From assembly GCA_020633725.1 (NCBI GenBank), contig JACKDC010000003.1, positions 310,001 to 374,000 of the forward strand: 64,000 bases of DNA, written 5' to 3'. Made by a program: the position numbers and the translations under genes. The stretch comes from Candidatus Latescibacterota bacterium (GTDB lineage Bacteria > Krumholzibacteriota > Krumholzibacteriia > JACNKJ01). Of the stretch, positions 33,617-47,000 are shown piece after piece (the stretch's first letter is position 1; each line of letters starts with the position of its first letter). The notes beneath the pieces are model-generated. The model worked only from the letters and a program-made list of their open reading frames with translations. It ran no database searches and was not told the DNA's origin.

Positions 33617-34681
33617 CTAGGGCAGCTGCGTGACCTGCGTCTCACTCTCCATCGTCGCGTCCCAGGGCAGTCGCCCGTCGGCCAGGGCGAGCGCGGTCTC
33701 GTCGGCGCGCGCGGCCAGGTCCAGCGGCTGCTCGGGCCCGCGGCGACCGTCCACGCGCTCCAGGCTCAGCGCCGCCTTCGCGTGCTCGGGCTCGAGCGTC
33801 AGCGCCGCGGCGTAGGCGTCGGCCGCCTGCACGGGACGGCCGCAGCGCTCGAGCGCCACGCCCAGGTTGTTCTGGAAGACGGCCACGCGCCCATCGAGCT
33901 TCACCGCCAGCGCCAGCACCGACAGCGCGTCCTCGAAGCGCTCGGACTCCACCAGCAGGAGGCCGAGGTTGTTCAGCGACCACGCGTCCTCGGGATCGGC
34001 GACGAGCGCGGCCCGATAGGCCTGCTCGGCCTCGGGGCGGCCCAGGTTGGCGAGCGCGCGGCCGCGCAGGCGCAGCGCGCCGGGGGCCGCGGGGTCGGCC
34101 TCGAGCACGGCCTCCACCTCGGCGAGGGCGGCGTCGTGGCGGCCGGCGTCCATCAGCACGCGCGCCAGGTTGAGACGCGCCTTGCGGAGCTCGGGCGCGA
34201 GGTCGATCGCGGCCTCGAGTTCGCCCTCGGCCGCGTCCAGCTCGCCCTGCTTCCACTGGCAGAGCCCGAGCATGTAGTGGCCCCAGGGGTTGTCGGCATG
34301 CTGCAGCACGTAGGCGCTGAAGACCGCGCCGGCCTCGCCGTAACGCGCGTCGGCGAAGAGGGACTCGCCGGCGTCGAAGTCGGCGGGCACGGCCGCGGCC
34401 GGCTCGATCGCGGGCGGGTCCTGGGCCTCAGCGGCCGGGAGCATGGGCGTGGGTTCGGCGACCACGGTGACGGCGGGCGCCTCGGTCACGGGGTCCGGCG
34501 CGGGCAGCGCGCGCGTGGCGGCCGGCCGGCTGCTGCGGGCCACCGTTCGCGTGGGCTGTGCGTCGCGGCTCTGCAGGCCGATGAGCAGCAGCACGCCGGC
34601 GGCGAGGATGCCGACGCCGGTCAGGATCGCGGGCATGGGCCAGTTCGGGCTGCGCTTGCCGTGGGAGTTCGAAGTGCGCAT
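33617..34681 (-). CDS. Membrane-anchored TPR protein
   Basis: The protein has 354 residues. The start at 34681 (MRTSNSHGKRSPNWP), behind GAGGAGGACCCC, precedes one transmembrane helix (AILTGVGILAAGVLLLIGL). A Pro/Ala-rich linker (about 45-105) and at least five tetratricopeptide units follow, for example NPWGHYMLGLCQWKQGELDAA, RKARLNLARVLMDAGRHDAAL and AWSLNNLGLLLVESERFEDAL. It would sit in the inner membrane with the TPR domain in the periplasm and mediate protein-protein contacts. No enzyme motif is seen. The partner is unknown; its gene is convergent with cco and divergent from the hybrid kinase. Confidence 0.8.
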   Translation of the reverse strand: MRTSNSHGKRSPNWPMPAILTGVGILAAGVLLLIGLQSRDAQPTRTVARSSRPAATRALPAPDPVTEAPAVTVVAEPTPMLPAAEAQDPPAIEPAAAVPADFDAGESLFADARYGEAGAVFSAYVLQHADNPWGHYMLGLCQWKQGELDAAEGELEAAIDLAPELRKARLNLARVLMDAGRHDAALAEVEAVLEADPAAPGALRLRGRALANLGRPEAEQAYRAALVADPEDAWSLNNLGLLLVESERFEDALSVLALAVKLDGRVAVFQNNLGVALERCGRPVQAADAYAAALTLEPEHAKAALSLERVDGRRGPEQPLDLAARADETALALADGRLPWDATMESETQVTQLP

Positions 34682-35018
34682 TGGGGGTCCTCCTCGTTGG
34701 GGGGCGCCGACCGCCGGCGCCCATGTCCTCCCCAGCGCAAGCGCCCCGCCAGGGCGGGCCGCCCCCGAGACCACGCGACAACACCTTGCCCCACAGTCAG
34801 TTGAAGCAAAGGCGCCCCCGGGGGCGGGCCGCGGGACCCCCGCGGTCGCGGTCCTTCGGAACCGGCCCTGTGTCTTCGCGGACACGGCGGCGCGGACCGC
34901 GGCGAACCCTGTCGCCGATTGGGCTCAGGGCCCCGGCCTCCGCTGCCGATATAAGGAAGTCCGCGGGAATCCCGCGTCGATTCGGTCCTCCGCACGGTCA
35001 AGGAGAGCGCCCCGCCGC
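34682..35018. other. 337-base divergent intergenic region
   Basis: The region lies between the TPR gene (minus) and the hybrid kinase gene (plus). It holds one copy of the GC palindrome (34813-34826) and an AT-richer patch near 34945-34990 (GATATAAGG). No convincing -35/-10 pair or terminator could be assigned. Confidence 0.5.
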
Positions 35019-37630
<2,612 letters not shown>

Positions 37631-37634
<4 letters not shown>

Positions 37635-38989
37635 TCGTCCGCCCGCTCCAGCCCCAAGCGGCGCATCAACTTGCTCAGGCTCGAGTGATCGGCGAGGCCC
37701 AGCTCGCGCGCGGTGCGGGTGAGCTGGCCGCCGTTGCGCGCCAGGGCCTCGCGCACGATGCGCCGCTCCGCGACCCGGCGTCGCTCGCGAAAGCTGCCGA
37801 CGTCCTCGCGACCCTCCCCCTCGGGCGCGCCGCGCAGCTCGGCCGGCAGGTGCCGCGTCTCGAGCGTGTCGCCGTCGGCCGCGATGACCATCTGCTCCAG
37901 CACGTTCCGCAGCTCGCGTACGTTGTTCTGCCGCCAGTCGTGCCGCTGCAGCGCGGCGACGGCCCCGGGCGCGAGCCGCGCCGGCCGGCGGCCGAAGTCC
38001 CGCGCGATGCGCGCGAGCAGCTGCTCGGCGATGGCGGGGAGGTCGTCCAGGCGCGCGCGCAGCGGCGGCAGCGCGAGCGTGTGCACCTTGAGGCGGAAGA
38101 GCAGGTCGCGGCGGAAGCGTCCCGCCTCCACGTCGGCCGCCAGATCGCGATGGGTGGCGGCGACCACCCGCGCGTCCACGGCCACCGGCTGGCTCGAGCC
38201 CAGGCGCAGGATGCGCTTCTCCTCCAGCACGCGCAGCAGGGCCGCCTGGGCGGGCGGCGGGAGTTCGCCGATCTCGTCGAGGAAGAGTGTGCCGCCCGCG
38301 GCTTCCTCGAAGGCGCCCTTGCGCGGACGGTCCGCCCCCGTGAACGCGCCCTTCACGTGGCCGAAGAGCTCGTCCTCCAGGGTCTGGCCCGGCAGCGCGG
38401 CACAGTTCACGGCGAGGTAGGTGCCCGCGCGGCCGCTCTGCCGGTGCAGCTCGCGCGCCACCAGCTCCTTGCCGCTGCCGCTCTCGCCCGCGATCAGCAC
38501 GGTGGACGGGATCGCCGCCACGCGCGCGATGGCGTCCTTCAGCGCGCGCATGGGCGCGCTGTCGCCGACGAGCGGCGTGTCCTCCCCCGCGCGGGCGCGG
38601 CTGCGGCGCAGCTCGCCGCCGAGGCGCTCGTGCTCCAGCGCGCGCTCGATCTCCACCATCAGCCGCTCGATGGGGTCGCGCTTTTCCACGAAGCCCCGCG
38701 CGCCCAGGCGCATGGCGCGCACGGCGCGCTCCACGTCCCCCGTGCCCGTGTAGACGATCACCGGCACCTCGCTCCCCTCGTGCTGCAGGGTGCGCAGCAG
38801 CTCGAAGCCGTCGACGCGCGGCATCTCGAGGTCGAGCACGACGCAGTGCACGGGCTCCGCGCGCAGGCGCTGCAGGGCCTCGTCGCCCGCGGACGCGGTG
38901 AGGGTCTCGTAGCCGCCCAGCCGCGCGATGTCGTAGGCGTACTGCTCGCGCATGGCTTCCACGTCGTCCACGATCAGGATGCGTTTCAC
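37631..38989 (-). CDS. NtrC-family sigma-54-dependent response regulator
   Basis: This 452-residue protein has a receiver domain with phospho-acceptor D53 (CVVLDLEMP). The AAA+ domain carries Walker A GESGSGKE (168-175), the sigma-54 contact loop GAFTGA (214-219), Walker B TLFLDEIGEL (234-243) and an arginine-finger region. The C-terminal Fis-type HTH is ERRIVREALARNGGQLTRTARELG. It activates sigma-54 promoters. It overlaps the upstream kinase gene through ATGA, which defines the cognate pair. The target genes are not evident; no -24/-12 promoter was recognised in the window. Confidence 0.95.
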
Positions 38990-40686
38990 CGTTCACTCCC
39001 GGGACTGGGGTCGGACAGGGGCAGGAGCACGCGGAAGCGCGCGCCCGCTCCTGGCGCGCTGTCCAGTTCCACGCGGCCGCCCAGGTCGGCGGCGAGCCGC
39101 CGCACCACCGAGAGGCCGAGCCCGCTGCCCTGGGCCTTGCTGGTGTAGAAGTCCTCGAAGACGCGCGACCGGTCTTCGGGCGCGATGCCGCAGCCGTCGT
39201 CGGCGACCTCGAGCCGCAGATGGGGTTCGCCGTCGCGTTCGACCTGCCGCAGGTCCACGTCCACGCGCCCGCCCTCCGGGCCGAGCGCCTCGCGCGCGTT
39301 GCGCAGCAGGTTCTCGGCGATGCGCCGCAGGCTCGCGGGATCGGCGACGAGCCGCGGCAGATCGGGCGCCACCGCGAGCCGCGTCCTGACGCCGCCGGCC
39401 TCCCCCACCGGGACGATCTCCCTCAACAGCGCGCCCAGATCCACGCGCTCCGCCCGGCGCTCGGGACGCAGGCGCGCGTAGTGGTCGGCCAGGTCTTCGA
39501 GGTAGGCGAGCCCGCGCGTCAACGTGCCCTCCCGCTCCAGGTAGACGGCCGGCAGCTCGGCCGGCGTCTCCCGCGCCAGGCGCGAGAGATGCGCCAGCAC
39601 GTTGCGCAGCGGCGTGAAGCCGTTGCGGATGTCGTGCGTGACCTGCCGCGCGAGATCGCCCAGGGTGGCGCGGCGCTCGGCCTCGACCAGGGCCACGCGT
39701 CCGCTGCGCAGGCGCGACGTGAGCAGCGACAGCGTCCGCGCCAGCGCGCCCACCTCGTCGCGGCGCTCACCGGCAAGGGGGAAGTCGGCGTCCAGGTTGT
39801 CCAGGTCGAGGCGTTCGGTCCGCGCGGCGAGGTCGCGCAGCGGACGGCCCAGCCGCGTGGACAGCCAGAGCGCCAGCGCGAGCCCGCCGGCCAGGGTCGC
39901 CGTCAGCGCGCCCAGCAGCCACAGGTCGAAGCCGCCGAGCAGCGCGGCCAGCGCGCCGCGGGACTCCGCCAGCAGCAGCACGCCCTCGCGCGGCTCGCCC
40001 CGCGGACCCAGCGCCGCCAGCGGCAGGCTGCGATCCGCCTCGCCGGGCAGCGGGCCGCCGCTCGTCGCGCGCGGCTCGCCATCCACGAGGAGCGCCAGGC
40101 GCAGACCGCTGCCGCCGGCGAGGCGGCGCAAGGCCGCGTCGTCCAGGCGTTCGCCGCCGAGCAGGCGGTAGTCGCGGCCGTCCAGGCGCAGGGAGTCCAG
40201 GCGCGTCAGGGCGAGCAGGCTGCCCTCCGGCCGACGGAACTCCGCCAGCGCCGTGCCGCCCGGCTGCCGCGCCAGCGCGTCGGCCAGGCCTGGCTCGCGG
40301 CGGTCGAAGGCGTCCCGAAAGTGCCCCGCGCTGAGGATGCGGCCCTCGGCGTCCTGGATCTGGAGGACGTCCAGGCCCATCAGCGCCATGCGCCGGGCCG
40401 CGAGGTCGATGCGGAGGCGCTGCGAGGCGGGGTCGTCGCCGGTCAGCGCGCGCCGCAGCGCGAGGTCGCCCTGCAGGTCGCGGCCGAGCGCGGCGAGGCG
40501 GGCCGCGATGGCGTCCGCGCGCAGCGCGAGGTCCTCCTCGAGCAGCGTGGCCATGGCGTCCAGCCGCGCGGCGTGCTGTTCGCGCAGGCGATGGGCCGTC
40601 TGCTGCCGCCCGGCCAGGGACAGCACGAGCGTCGGCAGCAGCACCAGCAGCGAGGCCGCCAGCAGGATGCGGGTGCGCAGGGTCAT
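38986..40686 (-). CDS. Sensor histidine kinase (NtrB/AtoS-like) coupled to the sigma-54 regulator
   Basis: The protein has 566 residues. It has an N-terminal helix (about 8-25), a periplasmic sensor region (about 30-252), a second helix (about 253-276) and HAMP (about 278-330). The dimerisation domain carries H351 (QVTHDIRNGFTPL). HATPase motifs are N-box NLLRNAREAL, G1 DDGCGI, F-box FEDFYTSK and G2 GSGLGLSV. The start at 40686 overlaps the stop of the solute-binding protein gene (ATGA), and its own stop overlaps the regulator start. Three genes are thus translationally coupled, suggesting the binding protein presents the signal to this kinase. Confidence 0.93.
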   Translation of the reverse strand: MTLRTRILLAASLLVLLPTLVLSLAGRQQTAHRLREQHAARLDAMATLLEEDLALRADAIAARLAALGRDLQGDLALRRALTGDDPASQRLRIDLAARRMALMGLDVLQIQDAEGRILSAGHFRDAFDRREPGLADALARQPGGTALAEFRRPEGSLLALTRLDSLRLDGRDYRLLGGERLDDAALRRLAGGSGLRLALLVDGEPRATSGGPLPGEADRSLPLAALGPRGEPREGVLLLAESRGALAALLGGFDLWLLGALTATLAGGLALALWLSTRLGRPLRDLAARTERLDLDNLDADFPLAGERRDEVGALARTLSLLTSRLRSGRVALVEAERRATLGDLARQVTHDIRNGFTPLRNVLAHLSRLARETPAELPAVYLEREGTLTRGLAYLEDLADHYARLRPERRAERVDLGALLREIVPVGEAGGVRTRLAVAPDLPRLVADPASLRRIAENLLRNAREALGPEGGRVDVDLRQVERDGEPHLRLEVADDGCGIAPEDRSRVFEDFYTSKAQGSGLGLSVVRRLAADLGGRVELDSAPGAGARFRVLLPLSDPSPGSER

Positions 40687-42062
40687 GGGGCGGCGCTCCG
40701 TGCGCCGATCTGATCGATGAGCAGGCGGCCGTCGCCCCCCCGCGCGAGGCCGGCGAGATCGTCGCGCAGGGCGAGCACGGGGCGGGTGCGCACGAGGGGG
40801 ACGATGCGGAGCTCCTCGCGCGCCAGCAGCGCGGGTTGGGCCTCGCCGGGGCGCACGGCCAGCAGGAGCGGCGACGTCGTCAGTGCGTAGGGCTGCGCCG
40901 GTGGATCCGCCAGCGCGCGGAGCAGCGCGTCGAGGCTGTCGGGCGCGAGCGGCGCGGCCAGCAGGGTGATGCCGGTGCCGTCGCCCTGCGCGTCCGGGAG
41001 GGACACCAGCGCGGCCAGCCGGCGCGCCAGGTCGCCGGCGGCGGGGTCGTCGGCGGCGTAGGCCAGGCGCAGCGGACCGGCCGGCGCGGGGCCGGGCCAG
41101 GGCAGCGGGCCGGCGTCGGGCGTCCAGGGCAGCGGTTCCGCACGCGTGCTGGCGAGCAGGCCGGCCTCGGCGTCGCGGGCCAGCGCCGCGCGTAGGCGCT
41201 CCGCGTCCAGCGGCAGCGATGGAGGCAGGGCCAGCAGGTAGTGGGTCGCGTCCGCCGACGCGAGCAGACGCGCGTTCGGCAGGGCGCCGTAGGCGTCGGC
41301 GCGCCCGCGGTCCAGCAGGAGACGCAGGTCGGCGACGCCCGGCGCGAGGCGCGGCAGCGCCTGCGGCGATGCCGCCCTCACCACGAGGTCGGCCCAGCGC
41401 GCGGGGCGCGGGTGCCACGGATTCGGCTCGCAGGCGAGGACGTCCGCGGGGCCGGGCTGCGGCCGGCAGGGCCCCGTGCCCAGGCGCCAGACGTCCGCCG
41501 GCGCCGACGCGCTGACCGCGTAGCTCGGCGAGGCGAGACGCGCGGGGAGGTCGGCGCAGGGGGTGTCGAGATCGATGGCGAGGCGGCGGTCGTCCACGAG
41601 GCGCAGATGCTCGGCCACGGGGTGCAGGGGCGGGCAGGGCAGGGCGAGCCCCCGCGACTCGGCCTGGCGCTCGGTCCAGAGCCAGGCGGCGGCCACGTCG
41701 GCGGGCTCGAGGGCGCGGCCGTCCCAGAAGCGTGCGCCCTCGCGCAGGGTGAAGGTCCAGCGACGCCCCTCGCCACTCGCGCTCCAGGCGCCGGCCAAGG
41801 CGGGCCGCGCGTGGCCCTGGGCGTCCAGCCGGGTCAGCGACTCGTAGAGCTGCGCGTTGAGCAGGGCCTGGCCGGGGTCGCGGGGGAAGGGGAAGCCCGC
41901 CGGGGCGGTGGCCGCGGGCAGCTGCAGGCCGAGCCGGTCGCCGGGCGCCGCGTCCTGGGGGCCCAGGGCCACGCGGACGTCGCCGCCCCCGCAACCCGCC
42001 AGCAGCAGCGCGAGCGCGGCCAGGGCGGGGACGTGATGCGGGGCGGGCCGTGACCAGGGCAT
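40683..42062 (-). CDS. Extracellular solute-binding lipoprotein, family 5-like
   Basis: This 459-residue protein has a lipoprotein signal (LALLLAGC, C24). It is followed by a family 5 (peptide/nickel) solute-binding layout: GQALLNAQLYESLTRLDAQG, then PALAGAWSASGEGRRWTFTLREGARFWDGRALEPADVA, the typical start of such proteins. The C-terminal half is shorter and more diverged than in transport proteins (usually 500-550 residues). No ABC permease or ATPase genes are adjacent; instead a kinase and NtrC-type regulator follow with ATGA overlaps. A sensory rather than transport role is likely (inference). Confidence 0.85.
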   Translation of the reverse strand: MPWSRPAPHHVPALAALALLLAGCGGGDVRVALGPQDAAPGDRLGLQLPAATAPAGFPFPRDPGQALLNAQLYESLTRLDAQGHARPALAGAWSASGEGRRWTFTLREGARFWDGRALEPADVAAAWLWTERQAESRGLALPCPPLHPVAEHLRLVDDRRLAIDLDTPCADLPARLASPSYAVSASAPADVWRLGTGPCRPQPGPADVLACEPNPWHPRPARWADLVVRAASPQALPRLAPGVADLRLLLDRGRADAYGALPNARLLASADATHYLLALPPSLPLDAERLRAALARDAEAGLLASTRAEPLPWTPDAGPLPWPGPAPAGPLRLAYAADDPAAGDLARRLAALVSLPDAQGDGTGITLLAAPLAPDSLDALLRALADPPAQPYALTTSPLLLAVRPGEAQPALLAREELRIVPLVRTRPVLALRDDLAGLARGGDGRLLIDQIGARSAAP

Positions 42063-42163
42063 TGCTCGATCCTCGCGGCGAAGATAGCTTAGGCGCAGAG
42101 CCGCACCAAGAACGAAGGCGCCGGGGGGCGCCCGGTTCCCGGCGGCCGCCTTGGAGGTGCGAC

Positions 42164-43225
42164 GTGCTCGCCGAGCGATTCCGCCTGCCCCGGTCCGAGG
42201 CCCTGGCCCTGCTGGCGCGTGCGCACGTCGTCCAGGTGGCGGGCGTGGGGCCAGACGGCGCCCCCCTCCTGCGCACGCTGCACGCCGCGCTCGTGCCCGG
42301 CGACGACGGCGACGCCCTCGTCTGGCACGGCTCGCACAAGGGCGAGAAGTCCGAGCTGGTGGGGCGTCCCCTGGCCATTGCCGCCCACGAGACCCTGGCG
42401 GAGATCCCGAGCCACTTCGTCGACCCCGAGCGCGCCTGCCCGGCCACCACCTACTACGAAAGCGTGCAGGCCACCGGCGTGGCGGAGGATCTCGTCTCGC
42501 CGGGCGACAAGGCCCGCGCGCTGCAGGCCCTCATGGAGAAGTACCAGCCGGAGGGCGGGCACCGCCCCCTGACCGGCGACGACCCGCTCTACACCGCCGA
42601 CCTCAAGGGCACGCGGGTGCTGCGCATGCCCATCGCCACGCTCGCCGGCAAGTCGAAGCTGGGACAGAACCGCAGCCCCGCGCAGCGCGCGCGGATCGTG
42701 GAGCGGCTCTGGGAGCGCGGCGCGCCGGGCGACCTGACCGCCGTGGACCGCATCCTCGCGGGCAACCCGGACACGCCCTGCCCGGGGTTCCTGGCCGCGC
42801 CCGCGGGGGCGCGCCTGCTGGCGGGCCCGCCGGCCGCGCTGGCCCCGGCCGCCGCGGCCCTGCTGGAGGGGGCCTACTGGACCGTCGGCGAGACCCCGGA
42901 GGCCCTGGCCGCCGCGCACCGGCGCAGCGACGCCTGGGTGGCGGCGGTGGACGCGGCCAGCGGCGAGCTGCTCGCCTCCGGGCGCGTGCTCGGCGACGGC
43001 CTGCGGGTCGCCTGGCTGCTGGACGTGGTGGTGCGCCCCGACTGGAGGGGCCGCGGCCTGGGCTCGGCGATCGTCCGGCTCCTGGTGGACCACCCCCGCG
43101 CCCGGGGGGCGAGGGAGCTTCGCCTGCGGACCCGGGACGCCCAGAACTTCTACGCCCGCTTCGGGTTCCAGCCCTTGGTCCCCGGCGAGGAGGCCATTCC
43201 GACGCTGCGTCGCGCCGGGGCCTGA
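42164..43225 (+). CDS. PNPOx-like flavin-binding domain fused to a GNAT acetyltransferase domain
   Basis: The start is GTG at 42164, behind TTGGAGGTGCGAC, giving 353 residues. The N-terminal part (about 1-205) resembles the pyridoxamine 5'-phosphate oxidase-like split-barrel family: LPRSEALALLARAHVVQVAG, ALVWHGSHKGEKSELVGR, YYESVQATGVAEDL and TRVLRMPIATLAGKSKLGQNR. The C-terminal part (about 215-353) is a GNAT domain with VVRPDWRGRGLGSAIVRLLV as the acetyl-CoA loop, followed by NFYARFGFQPL. The gene stands alone between divergent or independent units. Substrates are unknown; a detoxification function is plausible but unproven. Confidence 0.85.
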   Translation: MLAERFRLPRSEALALLARAHVVQVAGVGPDGAPLLRTLHAALVPGDDGDALVWHGSHKGEKSELVGRPLAIAAHETLAEIPSHFVDPERACPATTYYESVQATGVAEDLVSPGDKARALQALMEKYQPEGGHRPLTGDDPLYTADLKGTRVLRMPIATLAGKSKLGQNRSPAQRARIVERLWERGAPGDLTAVDRILAGNPDTPCPGFLAAPAGARLLAGPPAALAPAAAALLEGAYWTVGETPEALAAAHRRSDAWVAAVDAASGELLASGRVLGDGLRVAWLLDVVVRPDWRGRGLGSAIVRLLVDHPRARGARELRLRTRDAQNFYARFGFQPLVPGEEAIPTLRRAGA

Positions 43226-43368
43226 CTCGGGCCGTAGATTCCCTTTTTGTAAAGGAAGCCCGTCCCTTTCCGGGTTCGTGATCCCCCTTACAGTGGCCGC
43301 GTCTGAACTCTGCGACAGTTGCCTCTCACGCAGTCGTCAACGCAGTCACTTTCCACGGAGGACCACGA

Positions 43369-44058
43369 ATGTTCGCTCGCCAGTCAACAGCTCCGGGACG
43401 CGCGATCCTGGGTCTGTCCGCGCTCGGTCTGGCGCTCGCCCTGAGCCTGCCAGCCCTTGCGTCGGAGACCCCCAATCGCGGCCCGGCCACCGAGACGCCG
43501 GCCCAGAGTGCCGAGTCCATCCAGGCGCCGGTCATGGGCCCGCTGCTTCCCGAGAACCTGCGGCTCGGCGGTCCGCTCGAGCCGGTGACCCTGTCCCCGG
43601 TCGACGAGCTCGACCGCGGCTCGACCTTCACCGACGCCGGCCTCGGCCTGCGCGCCGAGGGCGATGACGTCCTCAACGCCATCGAGCGCGCCAAGCTCGA
43701 CATGGCCCGCGCCGCCGTCGAGGCGTCGCGCGCCGCCGGCACGCTGTACGTGATGGGCCCGCAGCCCGGCAACCCCGCCGACCTGGACGCGCTGCGCGCG
43801 GCCAAGGACGCCCTCCAGCAGTCCATGCCGCCGGCGGCCGTCCCCAGCACGCCGGGCCTGAGCGGCATCGGCGCCGAGATCGATCCCATCCAGCTCGTGG
43901 GTCCCACCGAGCTCTCCCCCGCCGAGCTGGAGAAGCTGAACCACAGCTATCCGGCCCAGTCGGCGCCCGAACTGTCGACGCCCACCCCGGCCCGCCCGGC
44001 CGACGCGGCGCCCGCGACCGATCCCGATCGCCAGGCCGGCGCCCAGGAGGTGAAGTGA
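43369..44058 (+). CDS. Secreted Pro/Ala-rich hypothetical protein upstream of the metalloprotease
   Basis: This 229-residue protein has a signal peptide (GRAILGLSALGLALALSLPALA) and a mature chain rich in Pro, Ala, Glu and Leu. One helical stretch is visible (DDVLNAIERAKLDMARAAVEASRAA), and the C-terminus is low-complexity. No known domain, no lipobox and no FlgD tail are seen. CACGGAGGACCACGA precedes the ATG. Its stop overlaps the ATG of the secreted metalloprotease gene (TGATG), so the two are co-translated. It may be a partner, propeptide-like inhibitor or chaperone; nothing in the sequence proves this. Confidence 0.75.
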   Translation: MFARQSTAPGRAILGLSALGLALALSLPALASETPNRGPATETPAQSAESIQAPVMGPLLPENLRLGGPLEPVTLSPVDELDRGSTFTDAGLGLRAEGDDVLNAIERAKLDMARAAVEASRAAGTLYVMGPQPGNPADLDALRAAKDALQQSMPPAAVPSTPGLSGIGAEIDPIQLVGPTELSPAELEKLNHSYPAQSAPELSTPTPARPADAAPATDPDRQAGAQEVK

Positions 44059-47000
44059 TGCTTCGCAAGCTCCAGCTCACCGCGAGCGCCGCGCTGCTCG
44101 CCCTCGGCCTCGGCGCCGTGGCGGCGCAGGCCCAGTTCCCCGAGCCCACGCTCGGACACATGACCCGCGAGGACGTCGAGGCCGCCCGCCTCAGCGCCTC
44201 CAACAATCCGCTGGGCGACGATCCCGCCGCCTGGGAGGACGTCGACGGCATGGCCAACCAGGCCTTCGAGCCCGAGGGCAACGGCGACCGCGCCAACGAC
44301 GACAACGACACCGCGCACTATGCCCGCGGCAGCACCCTGATCATCCACGTGTTCATCAGCCACGACGGCGGCACCTGGACCAGCACCGACCGCAACGCGG
44401 CCGCGGCGAAGGCCCAGGTGGCGAAGGAGCACTACCTCGACATCGCGCCGGCCGAGGCGAACCTCCGCTTCGACGGCAACGGCACGGCCTTCTGGTACTA
44501 CTCCGCCGACCTGAACTACACGATCCCCTACAGCGGGACCGACGGCACCGTGGTCGAGGACGCCCTCGCGCAGATCGGCTTCTCCGACGCCGACGGCGAC
44601 GGCAGCCGCGTCGACGACATGACGATGTACCTGCAGAACTGGAACGGCGGCTACGACAACGTGATCGCGTCGTTCGAGTCCTACGTCAACGGCCGCGCCT
44701 GGGCCGCCTACGGCAACGCCCAGATCCGGCTCTACCTGGACAGCAGCGGCAACGTCTGGGCGCACGAGATGGGCCACAGCTTCGGCGCCTGCGACGAGTA
44801 CGTCGAGAGCGGCCAGTGCAACGGCGGCATCGACTGCGGGCTCTGCCAGAGCTGGTACCTGGACTACAGCGTCAACAACGGCAACTGCCAGCTCGCGACC
44901 TGCCCCATCGACGTCAGCTGCCTCATGATCAACAACACCTTCACCAACATCTGCGACTACACGCGGCAGCACTGGGCCTGGTGGGACAGCGACAGCAACG
45001 GCCAGCTCGACAAGACCAAGCGCCGCGTCTCCGGCAGCACCTACACGAACATCTGGGAGCTCTGGCACAACGGCTACTTCTACTGGAACAACGTCGACCA
45101 GGGGATGATGGCGGCCCAGAAGTGGACGAGCTGGTCGGTCTTCGGCCTGCGCAGCCCGGCCACCGCGGACTACGATCCCTACCTCTACGCCGACAACAAC
45201 CACAACAACTACCTGGCGAACTCCTACACCGGCTACCCAGTGGACTTCATCGTCGGCGACTACAACCACAACCGCCTGGGCGACGAGCACATCGAGGTGC
45301 GCCGCTACTCGGGCGACACGGCCAACTACAACCTCACCTTCGAGAGCGGCACGGGCGTGCTCTACCCCGACGGCATCTCCCGCGTGGTGAACTGGAGCGA
45401 CTACAACACCGTGCGCGTCTGGGACGTGCCGCTCTTCGCCGGCGAGGAGGTCACCTTCTACGGGTGGAACGTCAGCGCGGGCGTGGACATCGGCCTGGCG
45501 CTCTTCAAGAGCAACGGCGACACCTACTTCGCCGGCCGCACCAGCGCGGTGGCCCTGGCGGACGCCGCCGGCGCCGGCGCGAGCGAGAGCTTCACCTACA
45601 TCGTGCCCGAGGACGACGTCTACGGTCTCGTGGCCTTCGCCAACACCGCGGTGAACGGCAGCTTCGAGATCCAGATCGGCCCCTCGCCGGCCACGCTGGC
45701 GGAGGAGACGCCCTTCCTGTCGGCCTTCCCGCTGCGCCTGTTCAACTACGACCCCAACGCGATCTACTGGTCCGTGGTGGGCACGCGTCCGGACGCCGGC
45801 ACCGACGTCATCGGCCAGCTCTTCGCCGACGAGAACTACACGCAGCTCCTGGACGAGTCCACGACCTACATCCCCGGCACGCCCGAGTACGTGGCGGTGG
45901 ACTACTACTACGCGCCCTACAACCGCGACTACTGGCGGGTGAACCGCACGAGCGGCGCCGGCCTGCACCGCACGGAGTGGGAGCACGACCCCGAGCTGCT
46001 GCCGGGCTACCAGTACAGCAGCTGGGCCACGGGGCACGTGGTCAAGATCTGGGACTTCTCCGCCACGAGCGGACAGAACTACTTCTTCCGCGAGTACCAC
46101 AGCACCGGCAGCCTCATGGACACGGCGCTCTACGCCTACACGTCCAGCAACGGCGCGGACAACTACCACGGCCGCGGCGACTTCATCGGCATCTCGAACT
46201 ACCATCCCGCCGGGGACGGCGGCGAGTGGTTCAACGTCACCTCGCCGGTGAACGGCTGGCTGGGCTTCGTGATGATGACCCAGGACGACAACGGCGGGAG
46301 CTACGAGCTGATGGCCGGCCCGGACATCAGCATGAGCGAGGACGTGGCGGTCACCCGTTCCGACGAGATGGTCTTCGCCAGCCACACGATCCCTTCGTCC
46401 TGGTGGACGGTCTGGGGCGTGCGCCCCTCCGCCGGCGACGAGGCCAGCGTGTGGCTCTACGGCGACGACGCCTACACGATCGGCACCCTGGCGGTCTCCG
46501 ACCAGACGGGCCCCGGCGTTGCCTTCGTGGTGGGCGACTACAACCACATCGGCAGCGGCAGCACCGTCTACCCCCGCTTCTGGCGGCGCTCCGGCACCGG
46601 CGCGCTCGACATGGAGTTCGAGGGCGGCGGCGAGACGCTCAGCTACACCCCCGGCGACGCCAACAGCTACGATCTGACCTGGCCCGCCGGTGACGTGGCG
46701 GAGATCTGGGACGTCTACCTGAGCGACGGCGACCAGGTGCGCTTCCGTCTCGAGGACCTCAGCGGCGGCATGAACCTGGGCATGGCGCTCTTCGCCTCCA
46801 ACGGCGCGGCCTACTACGCGCCGGAAGAGGCGGCGAACCTGCTGCTGGACGGCGTGGGCCCCGGCGGCGAAGGCTCCTTCGTCTTCACCGCGGACCACAG
46901 CGACTGGTACGGCTTCGTGGTCTACAACGAGCGTGACAACGGCGGCTCCTACCGCGTCACGCTGCAGGACGAGACCACCGTGGCCGTGGGCGATCCCCTG

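Noticed and set aside
44790..44800. Assigning the protease firmly to family M64
   Set aside because: The spacing between HExxH and DEY is one residue shorter than I expect for M64, and the Met-turn and Cys-rich loop fit a general metzincin better.
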